Source: Acanthosepion esculentum
Taxonomy: Eukaryota; Mollusca; Cephalopoda; Sepiida; Sepiidae
DNA length: 64,000 nucleotides
Assembly: GCA_964036315.1 (NCBI GenBank)
Contig: OZ038485.1
Span: 71,978,824-72,042,823 of the forward strand
Direction of reading: 5' to 3'
Of the stretch, positions 10,166-23,786 are shown in pieces (position 1 is the stretch's first letter; each line of letters opens with the position of its first letter). Made by a program: the position numbers and the translations under genes. Under the pieces are notes generated by a model. The model was not told where the DNA came from, did no database searches, and worked only from the letters and a program-made list of their open reading frames with translations.

Positions 10166-13100
10166 AATACTTTTCGATCGATAACATATCGATTTTCAAT
10201 AATTTTATTTGTTTTCTAAAGATTTCCATAAGTAAATCAATTTTTCAAACAACCGTGTTTAACGTTGAAAAACAAGCCAAAACAGCTTGCTTTTACACCT
10301 AAAATTCAATATTTTTCAAAACTTTTGTAAAACTTAAAATTTGCAATATAACTTTGTGAAAACTGTTGAAACTTGTTGAAATCAATACTTTTCGATCGAT
10401 AACATTTCGATTTTCAATAATTTTATTGGTTTTCTAAAGATTTCAATAAGTAAATCAATTTTTCAAACAACCATGTTTAACGATGAAAAACAAGCCAAAA
10501 CAGCTTGCTTTTACACCTAAAATTCAATATTTTTCAAAACTTTGTAAAACTTAAAATTTGCAATATAACTTTATGAAAACTGTTGAAATTTGCTGAAATC
10601 AATACTTTTCGATCGATAACATATCGATTTTCAATAATTTTATTGGTCTTCTAAATATTTCAATAAGTAAATCAATTTTTCAAACAACCGTGTTTAACGT
10701 TGAAAAACAAGCCAAAACAGCTTGCTTTTACACCTAAATTTCAATATTTTTCAAAACTTTGTAAAACTTAAAATTTCTAATATAACTTTGTGAAAACTGT
10801 TGAAACTTGTTGAAATCAATACTTTTCGATCGATAACATATCGATTTTCAATAATTTTATTGGTTTTCTAAAGATTTCAATAAGTAAATCAATTTTTCAA
10901 ACAACCGTGTTTAACGTTGAAAAAGAAGCCAAAACAGCTTGCTTTTACACCTAAAATTCAATATTTTTCAAAACTTTGTAAAACTTAAAATTTTCAATAT
11001 AACTTTGTGAAAACTGTTGAAACTTGCTGAAATCAATACTTTTCGATCGATAACATATCGATTTTCAATAATTTTATTGGTCTTCTAAAGATTTCAATAA
11101 GTAAATCAATTTTTCAAACAACCGTGTTTAACGTTGAAAAACAAGCCAAAACAGCTTGCTTTTACACCTAAAATTCAATATTTTTCAAAACTTTGTAAAA
11201 CTTAAAATTTGCAATATAACTTTGTGAAAACTGTTGAAACTTGTTGAAATCAATACTTTTCGATCGATAACATATCGATTTTCAATAATTTTATTGGTTT
11301 TCTAAAGATTTCAATAAGTAAATCAATTTTTCAAACAACCGTGTTTAACGTTGAAAAACAAGCCAAAACAGCTTGCTTTTACACCTAAAATTCAATATTT
11401 TTCAAAACTTTGTAAAACTTAAAATTTGCAATATAACTTTGTGAAAACTGTTGAAACATGCTAAAATCAATACTTTTCGATCGATAACATATCGATTTTC
11501 AATAATTTTATTGGTTTTCTAAAGATTTCAATAAGTAAATCAATTTTTCAAACAACCGTGTTTAACGTTGAAAAAGAAGCCAAAACAGCTTGCTTTTACC
11601 CCTAAAATTCAATATTTTTCAAAACTTTGTAAAACTTAAAATTTGCAATATAACTTTGTGAAAACTGTTGAAACTTGCTGAAATCAATACTTTTCGATCG
11701 ATAACATATCGATTTTCAATAATTTTATTGGTCTTCTAAAGATTTCAATAAGTAAATCAATTTTTCAAACAACCGTGTTTAACGTTGAAAAACAAGCCAA
11801 AACAGCTTGCTTTTACACCTAAAATTCAATATTTTTCAAAACTTTGTAAAACTTAAAATTTGCAATATAACTTTGTGAAAACTGTTGAAACTTGCTGAAA
11901 TCAATACTTTTCGATCGATAACATATCGATTTTCAATAATTTTATTGGTCTTCTAAAGATTTCAATAAGTAAATCAATTTTTCAAACAACCGTGTTTAAC
12001 GTTGAAAAACAAGCCAAAACAGCTTGCTTTTACACCTAAAATTCAATATTTTTCAAAACTTTGTAAAACTTAAAATTTGCAATATAACTTTGTGAAAACT
12101 GTTGAAACTTGTTGAAATCAATACTTTTCGATCGATAACATATCGATTTTCAATAATTTTATTGGTTTTCTAAAGATTTCAATAAGTAAATCAATTTTTC
12201 AAACAACCGTGTTTAACGTTGAAAAACAAGCCAAAACAGCTTGCTTTTACACCTAAAATTCAATATTTTTCAAAACTTTGTAAAACTTAAAATTTGCAAT
12301 ATAACTTTGTGAAAACTGTTGAAACATGCTAAAATCAATACTTTTCGATCGATAACATATCGATTTTCAATAATTTTATTGGTTTTCTAAAGATTTCAAT
12401 AAGTAAATCAATTTTTCAAACAACCGTGTTTAACGTTGAAAAAGAAGCCAAAACAGCTTGCTTTTACCCCTAAAATTCAATATTTTTCAAAACTTTGTAA
12501 AACTTAAAATTTGCAATATAACTTTGTGAAAACTGTTGAAACTTGCTGAAATCAATACTTTTCGATCGATAACATATCGATTTTCAATAATTTTATTGGT
12601 CTTCTAAAGATTTCAATAAGTAAATCAATTTTTCAAACAACCGTGTTTAACGTTGAAAAACAAGCCAAAACAGCTTGCTTTTACACCTAAAATTCAATAT
12701 TTTTCAAAACTTTGTAAAACTTAAAATTTGCTATATAACTTTGTGAAAACTGTTGAAACTTGTTGAAATCAATACTTTTCGATCGATAACATATCGATTT
12801 TCAATAATTTTATTGGTTTTCTAAAGATTTCAATAAGTAAATCAATTTTTTCAAACAGCCGTGTTTAACGTTGAAAAACAAGCCAAAACAGCTTGCTTTT
12901 ACACCTAAAATTCAATATTTTTCAAAACTTTGTAAAACTTAAAATTTGCAATATAACTTTGTGAAAACTGTTGAAACATGCTAAAATCAATACTTTTCGA
13001 TCGATAACATATCGATTTTCAATAATTTTATTGGTTTTCTAAAGATTTCAATAAGTAAATCAATTTTTCAAACAACCGTGTTTAACGTTGAAAAAGAAGC

Positions 13101-14501
13101 CAAAACAGCTTGCTTTTACCCCTAAAATTCAATATTTTTCAAAATTTTGTAAAACTTAAAATTTGCAATATAACTTTGTGAAAACTGTTGAAACTTGTTG
13201 AAATCAATACTTTTCGATCGATAACATATCGATTTTCAATAATTTTATTGGTTTTCTAAAGATTTCAATAAGTAAATCAATTTTTCAAACAACCGTGTTT
13301 AACGTTGAAAAACAAAGCAAAACAGCTTGCTTTTACACCTAAAATTCAATATTTTTCAAAACTTTGTAAAACTTAAAATTTGCAATATAACTTTGTGAAA
13401 ACTGTTGAAACATGCTGAAATCAATACTTTTCTATCGATAACATATCGATTTTCAATAATTTTATTGGTTTTCTAAAGATTTCAATAAGTAAGTCAATTT
13501 TTCATACAGTTTAACGTTGAAAAACAAACCAAAACAGCTTGCTTTTACACCTAAAATTCAATATTTTTCAAAACTTTGTAAAACTTAAAATTTGCAATAT
13601 AACTTCGTGAAAACTGTTGAAACTTGTTGAAATCAATACTTTTCGATCGATAACATATCGATTTTCAATAATTTTATTGGTTTTCTAAAGATTTCAATAA
13701 GTAAATCAATTTTTTAAACAACCGTGTTTAAGGTTGAAAAAAAGCCAAAACAGCTTGCTTTTACACCTAAAATTCAATATTTTTCAAAACTTTGTAAAAC
13801 TTAAAATTTGCAATATAACTTTGTGAAAACTGTTGAAACTTGCTGAAATCAATACTTTTCGATCGATAACATATCGATTTTCAATAATTTTATTGGTCTT
13901 CTAAATATTTCAATAAGTAAATAAATTTTTCAAACAACCGTGTTTAACGTTGAAAAACAAGCCAAAACAGCTTGCTTTTACACCTAAAATTCAATATTTT
14001 TCAAAACTTTGTAAAACTTAAAATTTCTAATATAACTTTGTGAAAACTGTTGAAACTTGTTGAAATCAATACTTTTCGATCGATAACATATCGATTTTCA
14101 ATAATTTTATTGGTTTTCTAAAGATTTCAATAAGTAAATCAATTTTTCAAACAACCGTGTTTAACGTTGAAAAAGAAGCCAAAACAGCTTGCTTTTACAC
14201 CTAAAATTCAATATTTTTCAAAACTTTGTAAAACTTAAAATTTGCAATATAACTTTGTGAAAACTGTTGAAACTTGTTGAAATCAATACTTTTCGATCGA
14301 TAACATATCGATTTTCAATAATTTTATTGGTTTTCTAAAGATTTCAATAAGTAAATCAATTTTTCAAACAACCGTGTTTAACGTTGAAAAACAAGCCAAA
14401 ACAGCTTGCTTTTACACCTAAAATTCAATATTTTTCAAAACTTTGTAAAACTTAAAATTTGCAATATAACTTTGTGAAAACTGTTGAAACATGCTGAAAT
14501 C
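9958..14501 (+). repeat. Higher-order unit, 21 monomers (4,544 bp)
   Basis: The unit runs from one class C copy to the next. Ordered markers after the class C copy are: TATTTGTTTT with TTTCCATAAG, then CATTTCGAT with CCATGTTTAACGATG, TTTGCTG with GGTCTTCTAAATATT, TTTCTAATATAAC, and a run of CATGCTAAAATC / TACCCCTAAA / GGTCTTCT monomers. It ends with CTATCG (13,431), class B, TTTAAGGTTG (13,729), TAAATAAATTT (13,917) and plain monomers. The length checks as 21 x 217 minus 9 (class C), minus 5 (class B), plus 1 net from three single-base indels. Confidence 0.85.
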
Positions 14502-14709
14502 AATATTTTTCGATCGATAACATATCGATTTTCAATAATTTTATTGGTTTTCTAAAGATTTCAATAAGTCAATTTTTCATACAGTTTAACGTTGAAAAAC
14601 AAACCAAAACAGCTTGCTTTTACACCTAAAATTCAATATTTTTCAAAACTTTGTAAAACTTAAAATTTGCAATATAACTTTGTGAAAACTGTTGAAACTT
14701 GTTGAAATC
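14502..14709 (+). repeat. Class C monomer (208 bp), copy 2
   Basis: Same linked changes as the copy at 9,958 (AATATTTTTCG start, TAAG loss). It lies 4,544 bp downstream of that copy and marks the second unit of the same higher-order repeat. Confidence 0.9.
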
Positions 14710-14969
14710 AATACTTTTCGATCGATAACATATCGATTTTCAATAATTTTATTTGTTTTCTAAAGATTTCCATAAGTAAATCAATTTTTCAAACAACCGT
14801 GTTTAACGTTGAAAAACAAGCCAAAACAGCTTGCTTTTACACCTAAAATTCAATATTTTTCAAAACTTTGTAAAACTTAAAATTTGCAATATAACTTTGT
14901 GAAAACTGTTGAAACTTGTTGAAATCAATACTTTTCGATCGATAACATTTCGATTTTCAATAATTTTAT

Positions 14970-15510
14970 TGTTTTCTAAAGATTTCAATAAGTAAATCAA
15001 TTTTTCAAACAACCATGTTTAACGATGAAAAACAAGCCAAAACAGCTTGCTTTTACACCTAAAATTCAATATTTTTCAAAACTTTGTAAAACTTAAAATT
15101 TGCAATATAACTTTGTGAAAACTGTTGAAATTTGCTGAAATCAATACTTTTCGATCGATAACATATCGATTTTCAATAATTTTATTGGTCTTCTAAATAT
15201 TTCAATAAGTAAATCAATTTTTCAAACAACCGTGTTTAACGTTGAAAAACAAGCCAAAACAGCTTGCTTTTACACCTAAATTTCAATATTTTTCAAAACT
15301 TTGTAAAACTTAAAATTTCTAATATAACTTTGTGAAAAACTGTTGAAACTTGTTGAAATCAATACTTTTCGATCGATAACATATCGATTTTCAATAATTT
15401 TATTGGTTTTCTAAAGATTTCAATAAGTAAATCAATTTTTCAAACAACCGTGTTTAACGTGAAAAAGAAGCCAAAACAGCTTGCTTTTACACCTAAAATT
15501 CAATATTTTC
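14970..15510 (+). other. Cluster of four single-base indels
   Basis: TTATTGTTTTC has lost a G near 14,970, GTGAAAAACTG has gained an A at 15,335-15,339, AACGTGAAAAAG has lost a T near 15,461, and CAATATTTTC has lost a T near 15,506. The parallel copies at 10.4-11.0, 38.1-38.6 and 41.8-42.3 kb lack these changes. Only seven other single-base indels were found in the whole window. Confidence 0.8.
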
Positions 15511-17744
15511 AAAACTTTGTAAAACTTAAAATTTGCAATATAACTTTGTGAAAACTGTTGAAACTTGCTGAAATCAATACTTTTCGATCGATAACATATC
15601 GATTTTCAATAATTTTATTGGTCTTCTAAAGATTTCAATAAGTAAATCAATTTTTCAAACAACCGTGTTTAACGTTGAAAAACAAGCCAAAACAGCTTGC
15701 TTTTACACCTAAAATTCAATATTTTTCAAAACTTTGTAAAACTTAAAATTTGCAATATAACTTTGTGAAAACTGTTGAAACTTGTTGAAATCAATACTTT
15801 TCGATCGATAACATATCGATTTTCAATAATTTTATTGGTTTTCTAAAGATTTCAATAAGTAAATCAATTTTTCAAACAACCGTGTTTAACGTTGAAAAAC
15901 AAGCCAAAACAGCTTGCTTTTACACCTAAAATTCAATATTTTTCAAAACTTTGTAAAACTTAAAATTTGCAATATAACTTTGTGAAAACTGTTGAAACAT
16001 GCTAAAATCAATACTTTTCGATCGATAACATATCGATTTTCAATAATTTTATTGGTTTTCTAAAGATTTCAATAAGTAAATCAATTTTTCAAACAACCGT
16101 GTTTAACGTTGAAAAAGAAGCCAAAACAGCTTGCTTTTACCCCTAAAATTCAATATTTTTCAAAACTTTGTAAAACTTAAAATTTGCAATATAACTTTGT
16201 GAAAACTGTTGAAACTTGCTGAAATCAATACTTTTCGATCGATAACATATCGATTTTCAATAATTTTATTGGTCTTCTAAAGATTTCAATAAGTAAATCA
16301 ATTTTTCAAACAACCGTGTTTAACGTTGAAAAACAAGCCAAAACAGCTTGCTTTTACACCTAAAATTCAATATTTTTCAAAACTTTGTAAAACTTAAAAT
16401 TTGCTATATAACTTTGTGAAAACTGTTGAAACTTGTTGAAATCAATACTTTTCGATCGATAACATATCGATTTTCAATAATTTTATTGGTTTTCTAAAGA
16501 TTTCAATAAGTAAATCAATTTTTCAAACAGCCGTGTTTAACGTTGAAAAACAAGCCAAAACAGCTTGCTTTTACACCTAAAATTCAATATTTTTCAAAAC
16601 TTTGTAAAACTTAAAATTTGCAATATAACTTTGTGAAAACTGTTGAAACATGCTAAAATCAATACTTTTCGATCGATAACATATCGATTTTCAATAATTT
16701 TATTGGTTTTCTAAAGATTTCAATAAGTAAATCAATTTTTCAAACAACCGTGTTTAACGTTGAAAAAGAAGCCAAAACAGCTTGCTTTTACCCATAAAAT
16801 TCAATATTTTTCAAAATTTTGTAAAACTTAAAATTTGCAATATAACTTTGTGAAAACTGTTGAAACTTGTTGAAATCAATACTTTTCGATCGATAACATA
16901 TCGATTTTCAATAATTTTATTGGTTTTCTAAAGATTTCAATAAGTAAATCAATTTTTCAAACAACCGTGTTTAACGTTGAAAAAGAAGCCAAAACAGCTT
17001 GCTTTTACACCTAAAATTCAATATTTTTCAAAACTTTGTAAAACTTAAAATTTGCAATATAACTTTGTGAAAACTGTTGAAACTTGCTGAAATCAATACT
17101 TTTCGATCGATAACATATCGATTTTCAATAATTTTATTGGTCTTCTAAAGATTTCAATAAGTAAATCAATTTTTCAAACAACCGTGTTTAACGTTGAAAA
17201 ACAAGCCAAAACAGCTTGCTTTTACACCTAAAATTCAATATTTTTCAAAACTTTGTAAAACTTAAAATTTGCAATATAACTTTGTGAAAACTGTTGAAAC
17301 TTGTTGAAATCAATACTTTTCGATCGATAACATATCGATTTTCAATAATTTTATTGGTTTTCTAAAGATTTCAATAAGTAAATCAATTTTTCAAACAACC
17401 GTGTTTAACGTTGAAAAACAAGCCAAAACAGCTTGCTTTTACACATAAATTCAATATTTTTCAAAACTTTGTAAAACTTAAAATTTGCAATATAACTTTG
17501 TGAAAACTGTTGAAACATGCTAAAATCAATACTTTTCGATCGATAACATATCGATTTTCAATAATTTTATTGGTTTTCTAAAGATTTCAATAAGTAAATC
17601 AATTTTTCAAACAACCGTGTTTAACGTTGAAAAAGAAGCCAAAACAGCTTGCTTTTACCCCTAAAATTCAATATTTTTCAAAACTTTGTAAAACTTAAAA
17701 TTTGCAATATAACTTTGTGAAAACTGTTGAAACTTGCTGAAATC

Positions 17745-17961
17745 AATACTTTTCGATCGATAACATATCGATTTTCAATAATTTTATTGGTCTTCTAAAG
17801 ATTTCAATAAGTAAATCAATTTTTCAAACAATCGTGTTTAACGTTGAAAAACAAGCCAAAACAGCTTGCTTTTACACCTAAAATTCAATATTTTACAAAA
17901 CTTTGTAAAACTTAAAATTTGCAATATAACTTTGTGAAAACTGTTGAAACTTGTTGAAATC
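17745..17961 (+). repeat. Chimeric monomer at the II to III transition
   Basis: The 5' third has the domain II marker GGTCTTCT. The rest has CAATCGTG and ATTTTAC, which elsewhere travel with GGTTTTCT in domains I, III and III'. The length is a normal 217 bp, so the exchange was in register, with the switch between about 17,795 and 17,832. Confidence 0.7.
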
Positions 17962-20900
17962 AATAGTTTTCGATCGATAACATATCGATTTTCAATAATT
18001 TTATTGGTTTTCTAAAGATTTCAATAAGTAAGTCAATTTTTCATACAGTTTAACGTTGAAAAACAAACCAAAACAGCTTGCTTTTACACCTAAAATTCAA
18101 TATTTTTCAAAACTTTGTAAAACTTAAAATTTGCAATATAACTTTGTGAAAACTGTTGAAACTTGTTGAAATCAATACTTTTCGATCGATAACATATCGA
18201 TTTTCAATAATTTTATTGGTATTCTAAATATTTCAATAAGTAAATCAATTTTTCAAACAACCGTGTTTAACGTTGAAAAACAAGCCAAAACAGCTTGCTT
18301 TTACACCTAAAATTCAATATTTTTCAAAACTTTGTAAAACTTAAAATTTGCAATATAACTTTGTGAAAACTGTTGAAACATGCTGAAATCAATACTTTTC
18401 GATCGATAACATATCGATTTTCAATAATTTTATTGGTTTTCTAAAGATTTCAATAAGTAAATCAATTTTTCAAACAACCGTGTTTAACGTTGAAAAAGAA
18501 GCCAAAACAGCTTGCTTTTACACCTAAAATTCAATATTTTTCAAAACTTTGTAAAACTTAAAATTTGCAATATAACTTTGTGAAAACTGTTGAAACATGC
18601 TGAAATCAATACTTTTCGATCGATAACATATCGATTTTCAATAATTTTATTGGTTTTCTAAAGATTTCAATAAGTAAGTCAATTTTTCATACAGTTTAAC
18701 GTTGAAAAACAAACCAAAACAGCTTTCTTTTACACCTAAAATTCAATATTTTTCAAAACTTTGTAAAACTTAAAATTTGCAATATAACTTTGTGAAAACT
18801 GTTGAAACTTGTTGAAATCAATACTTTTCGATCGATAACATATCGATTTTCAATAATTTTATTGGTTTTCTAAAGATTTCAATAAGTAAATCAATTTTTC
18901 AAACAACCGTGTTTAACGTTTAAAAACAAGCCATAACAGCTTGCTTTTTACACCTAAAATTCAATATTTTTCAAAACTTTGTAAAACTTAAAATTTGCAA
19001 TATAACTTTGTGAAAACTGTTGAAACTTGTTGAAATCAATACTTTTCGATCGATAACATATCGATTTTCAAAAATTTTACTGGTTTCCTAAAGATTTCAA
19101 TAAGTAAATCAATTTTTCAAACAATCGTGTTTAACGTTGAAAAACAAGCCAAAACAGCTTGCTTTTACACCTAAAATTCAATATTTTTCAAAACTTTGTA
19201 AAACTTAAAATTTGCAATATAACTTTGTGAAAACTGTTGAAACTTGTTGAAATCAATAGTTTTCGATCGATAACATATCGATTTTCAATAATTTTATTGG
19301 TTTTCTAAAGATTTCAATAAGTAAGTCAATTTTTCATACAGTTTAACGTTGAAAAACAAACCAAAACAGCTTGCTTTTACACCTAAAATTCAATATTTTT
19401 CAAAACTTTGTAAAACTTAAAATTTGCAATATAACTTTGTGAAAACTGTTGAAACTTGTTGAAATCAATACTTTTCGATCGATAACATATCGATTTTCAA
19501 TAATTTTATTGGTTTTCTAAATATTTCAATAAGTAAATCAATTTTTCGAACAACCGTATTTAACGTTGAAAAACAAGCCAAAACAGCTTGCTTTTACACC
19601 TAAAATTCAATATTTTTCGAAACTTTGTAAAACTTAAAATTTGCAATATAACTTTGTGAAAACTGTTGAAACATGCTGAAATCAATACTTTTCGATCGAT
19701 AACATATCGATTTTCAATAATTTTATTGGTTTTCTAAAGGTTTCAATAAGTAAATCAATTTTTCAAACAACCGTGTTTAACGTTGAAAAAGAAGCCAAAA
19801 CAGCTTGCTTTTACACCTAAAATTCAATATTTTTCAAAACTTTGTAAAACTTAAAATTTGCAATATAACTTTGTGAAAACTGTTGAAACATGCTGAAATC
19901 AATACTTTTCGATCGATAACATATCGATTTTCAATAATTTTATTGGTTTTCTAAAGATTTCAATAAGTAAGTCAATTTTTCATACAGTTTAACGTTGAAA
20001 AACAAACCAAAACAGCTTGCTTTTACACCTAAAATTCAATATTTTTCAAAACTTTGTAAAACTTAAAATTTGCAATATAACTTTGTGAAAACTGTTGAAA
20101 CTTGTTAAAATCAATACTTTTCGATCGATAACATATCGATTTTCAATAATTTTATTGGTTTTCTAAAGATTTCAATAGGTAAATCAATTTTTCAAACAAC
20201 CGTGTTTAACGTTGAAAAACAAGCCAAAACAGCTTGCTTTTACACCTAAAATTCAATATTTTTCAAAACTTTGTAAAACTTAAAATTTGCAATATAACTT
20301 TGTGAAAACTGTTGAAACATGCTGAAATCAATACTTTTCGATCGATAACATATCGATTTTCAATAATTTTATTGGTTTTCTAAAGATTTCAATAAGTAAA
20401 TCAATTTTTCAAACAACCGTGTTTAACGTTGAAAAAGAAGCCAAAACAGCTTGCTTTTACACCTAAAATTCAATATTTTTCAAAACTTTGTAAAAATTAA
20501 AATTTGCAATATAACTTTGTGAAAACTGTTGAAACATGCTGAAATCAATACTTTTCGATCGATAACATATCGATTTTCAATAATTTTATTGGTTTTCTAA
20601 AGATTTCAATAAGTAAGTCAATTTTTCATACAGTTTAACGTTGAAAAACAAACCAAAACAGCTTGCTTTTACACCTAAAATTCAATATTTTTCAAAACTT
20701 TGTAAAACTTAAAATTTGCAATATAACTTTGTGAAAACTGTTGAAACTTGTTGAAATCAATACTTTTCGATCGATAACATATCGATTTTCAATAATTTTA
20801 TTGGTTTTCTAAATATTTCAATAAGTAAATCAATTTTTCAGATAACCGTGTTTAACGTTGAAAAACAAGCCAAAACAGCTTGCTTTTACACCTAAAATTC

Positions 20901-23786
20901 AATATTTTTCAAAACTTTGTAAAACTTAAAATTTGCAATATAACTTTGTGAAAACTGTTGAAACTTGTTGAAATCAATACTTTTCGATCGATAACATATC
21001 GATTTTCAATAATTTTATTGGTTTTCTAAAGATTTCAATAAGTAAATCAATTTTTCAAACAATCGTGTTTAACGTTGAAAAACAAGCCAAAACAGCTTGC
21101 TTTTACACCTAAAATTCAATATTTTTCAAAACTTTGTAAAACTTAAAATTTGCAATATAACTTTGTGAAAACTGTTGAAACTTGTTGAAATCAATACTTT
21201 TCGATCGATAACATATCGATTTTCAATAATTTTATTGGTTTTCTAAAGATTTCAATAAGTAAATCAATTTTTCAAACAATCGTGTTTAACGTTGAAAAAC
21301 AAGCCAAAACAGCTTGCTTTTACACCTAAAATTCAATATTTTACAAAACTTTGTAAAACTTAAAATTTGCAATATAACTTTGTGAAAACTGTTGAAACTT
21401 GTTGAAATCAATAGTTTTCGATCGATAACATATCGATTTTCAATAATTTTATTTGTTTTCTAAAGATTTCAATAAGTAAATCAATTTTTCAAACAACCGT
21501 GTTTAACGTTGAAAAACAAGCCAAAACAGCTTGCTTTTACACCTAAAATTCAATATTTTTCAAAACTTCGTAAAACTTAAAATTTGCAATATAACTTTGT
21601 GAAAACTGTTGAAACTTGTTGAAATCAATTCTTTTCGATCGATAACATATCGATTTTCAATAATTTTATTGGTTTTCTAAAGATTTCAATAAGTAAGTCA
21701 ATTTTTCATACAGTTTAACGTTGAAAAACAAACCAAAACAGCTTGCTTTTACACCTAAAATTCAATATTTTTCAAAACTTTGTAAAACTTAAAATTTGCA
21801 ATATAACTTTGTGAAAACTGTTGAAACTTGTTGAAATCAATACTTTTCGATCGATAACATATCGATTTTCAATAATTTTATTGGTTTTCTAAAGATTTCA
21901 ATAAGTAAATCAATTTTTCAAACAACCGTGTTTAACGTTGAAAAACAAGCCAAAACAGCTTGCTTTTACACCTAAAATTCAATATTTTTCAAAACTTTGT
22001 AAAACTTAAAATTTGCAATATAACTTTGTGAAAACTGTTGAAACATGCTGAAATCAATACTTTTCGATCGATAACATATCGATTTTCAATAATTTTATTG
22101 GTTTTCTAAAGATTTCAATAAGTAAATCAATTTTTCAAACAACCGTGTTTAACGTTGAAAAAGAAGCCAAAACAGCTTGCTTTTACACCTAAAATTCAAT
22201 ATTTTTCAAAACTTTGTAAAACTTAAAATTTGCAATATAACTTTGTGAAAACTGTTGAAACTTGTTGAAATCAATACTTTTCGATCGATAACATATCGAT
22301 TTTCAATAATTTTATTGGTTTTCTAAAGATTTCAATAAGTAAATCAATTTTTCAAACAATCGTGTTTAACGTTGAAAAACAAGCCAAAACAGCTTGCTTT
22401 TACACCTAAAATTCAATATTTTACAAAACTTTGTAAAACTTAAAATTTGCAATATAACTTTGTGAAAACTGTTGAAACTTGTTGAAATCAATAGTTTTCG
22501 ATCGATAACATATCGATTTTCAATAATTTTATTGGTTTTCTAAAGATTTCAATAAGTAAATCAATTTTTCAAACAACCGTGTTTAACGTTGAAAAACAAG
22601 CCAAAACAGCTTGCTTTTACACCTAAAATTCAATATTTTTCAAAACTTTGTAAAACTTAAAATTTGCAATATAACTTTGTGAAAACTGTTGAAACTTGTT
22701 GAAATCAATACTTTTCGATCGATAACATATCGATTTTCAATAATTTTATTGGTTTTCTAAAGATTTCAATAAGTAAATCAATTTTTCAAACAATCGTGTT
22801 TAACGTTGAAAAACAAGCCAAAACAGCTTGCTTTTACACCTAAAATTCAATATTTTACAAAACTTTGTAAAACTTAAAATTTGCAATATAACTTTGTGAA
22901 AACTGTTGAAACTTGTTGAAATCAATAGTTTTCGATCGATAACATATCGATTTTCAATAATTTTATTGGTTTTCTAAAGATTTCAATAAGTAAATCAATT
23001 TTTCAAACAACCGTGTTTAACGTTGAAAAACAAGCCAAAACAGCTTGCTTTTACACCTAAAATTCAATATTTTTCAAAACTTCGTAAAACTTAAAATTTG
23101 CAATATAACTTTGTGAAAACTGTTGAAACTTGTTGAAATCAATACTTTTCGATCGATAACATATCGATTTTCAATAATTTTATTGGTTTTCTAAAGATTT
23201 CAATAAGTAAATCAATTTTTCAAACAACCGTGTTTAACGTTGAAAAACAAGCCAAAACAGCTTGCTTTTACACCAAAAATTCAATATTTTTCAAAACTTC
23301 GTAAAACTTAAAATTTGCAATATAACTTTGTGAAAACTGTTGAAACTTGTTGAAATCAATACTTTTCGATCGATAACATATCGATTTTCAATAATTTTAT
23401 TGGTTTTCTAAAGATTTCAATAAGTAAGTCAATTTTTCATACAGTTTAACGTTGAAAAACAAACCAAAACAGCTTGCTTTTACACCTAAAATTCAATATT
23501 TTTCAAAACTTTGTAAAACTTAAAATTTGCAATATAACTTTGTGAAAACTGTTGAAACTTGTTGAAATCAATACTTTTCGATCGATAACATATCGATTTT
23601 CAATAATTTTATTGGTTTTCTAAATATTTCAATAAGTAAATCAATTTTTCAAACAACCGTGTTTAACGTTGAAAAACAATCCAAAACGGCTTCCTTTTAC
23701 ACCTAAAATTCAATATTTTTCAAAACTTTGTAAAACTTAAAATTTGCAATATAACTTTGTGAAAACTGTTGAAACTTGTTGAAATC

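Larger units (their letters stand above)
14502..17744 (+). repeat. Second, incomplete copy of the 4,544-bp unit
   Basis: It repeats the marker order of the unit at 9,958 (class C, TTTCCATAAG, CATTTCGAT, CCATGTTTAACGATG, GGTCTTCTAAATATT, then CATGCTAAAATC and TACCCCTAAA monomers). It breaks off before the CTATCG and TTTAAGGTTG monomers at the chimeric monomer 17,745. It carries an unusual cluster of single-base indels between about 14,970 and 15,510. Confidence 0.8.
3892..17961 (+). repeat. Domain II, GGTCTTCT subfamily
   Basis: This domain is defined by recurring monomers with GGTCTTCT, first in the copy starting at 3,892 and last in the copy starting at 17,745. Other markers concentrated here are ATTTCTAATATAAC for ATTTGCAATATAAC, AATATATTTC for AATATTTTTC, ACTTGCTGAAATC, ACATGCTAAAATC, TATTGTTTTTTTAAAG and TACCCCTAAA. 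Class B copies are rare (about 4,394, 5,246 and 13,485), and two class C copies are present. These monomers alternate with ordinary GGTTTTCT ones in units of three or more. The domain is repeated in shortened form as II' at 33,088-44,772, which includes the same rare mutations in the same order. Confidence 0.85.
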
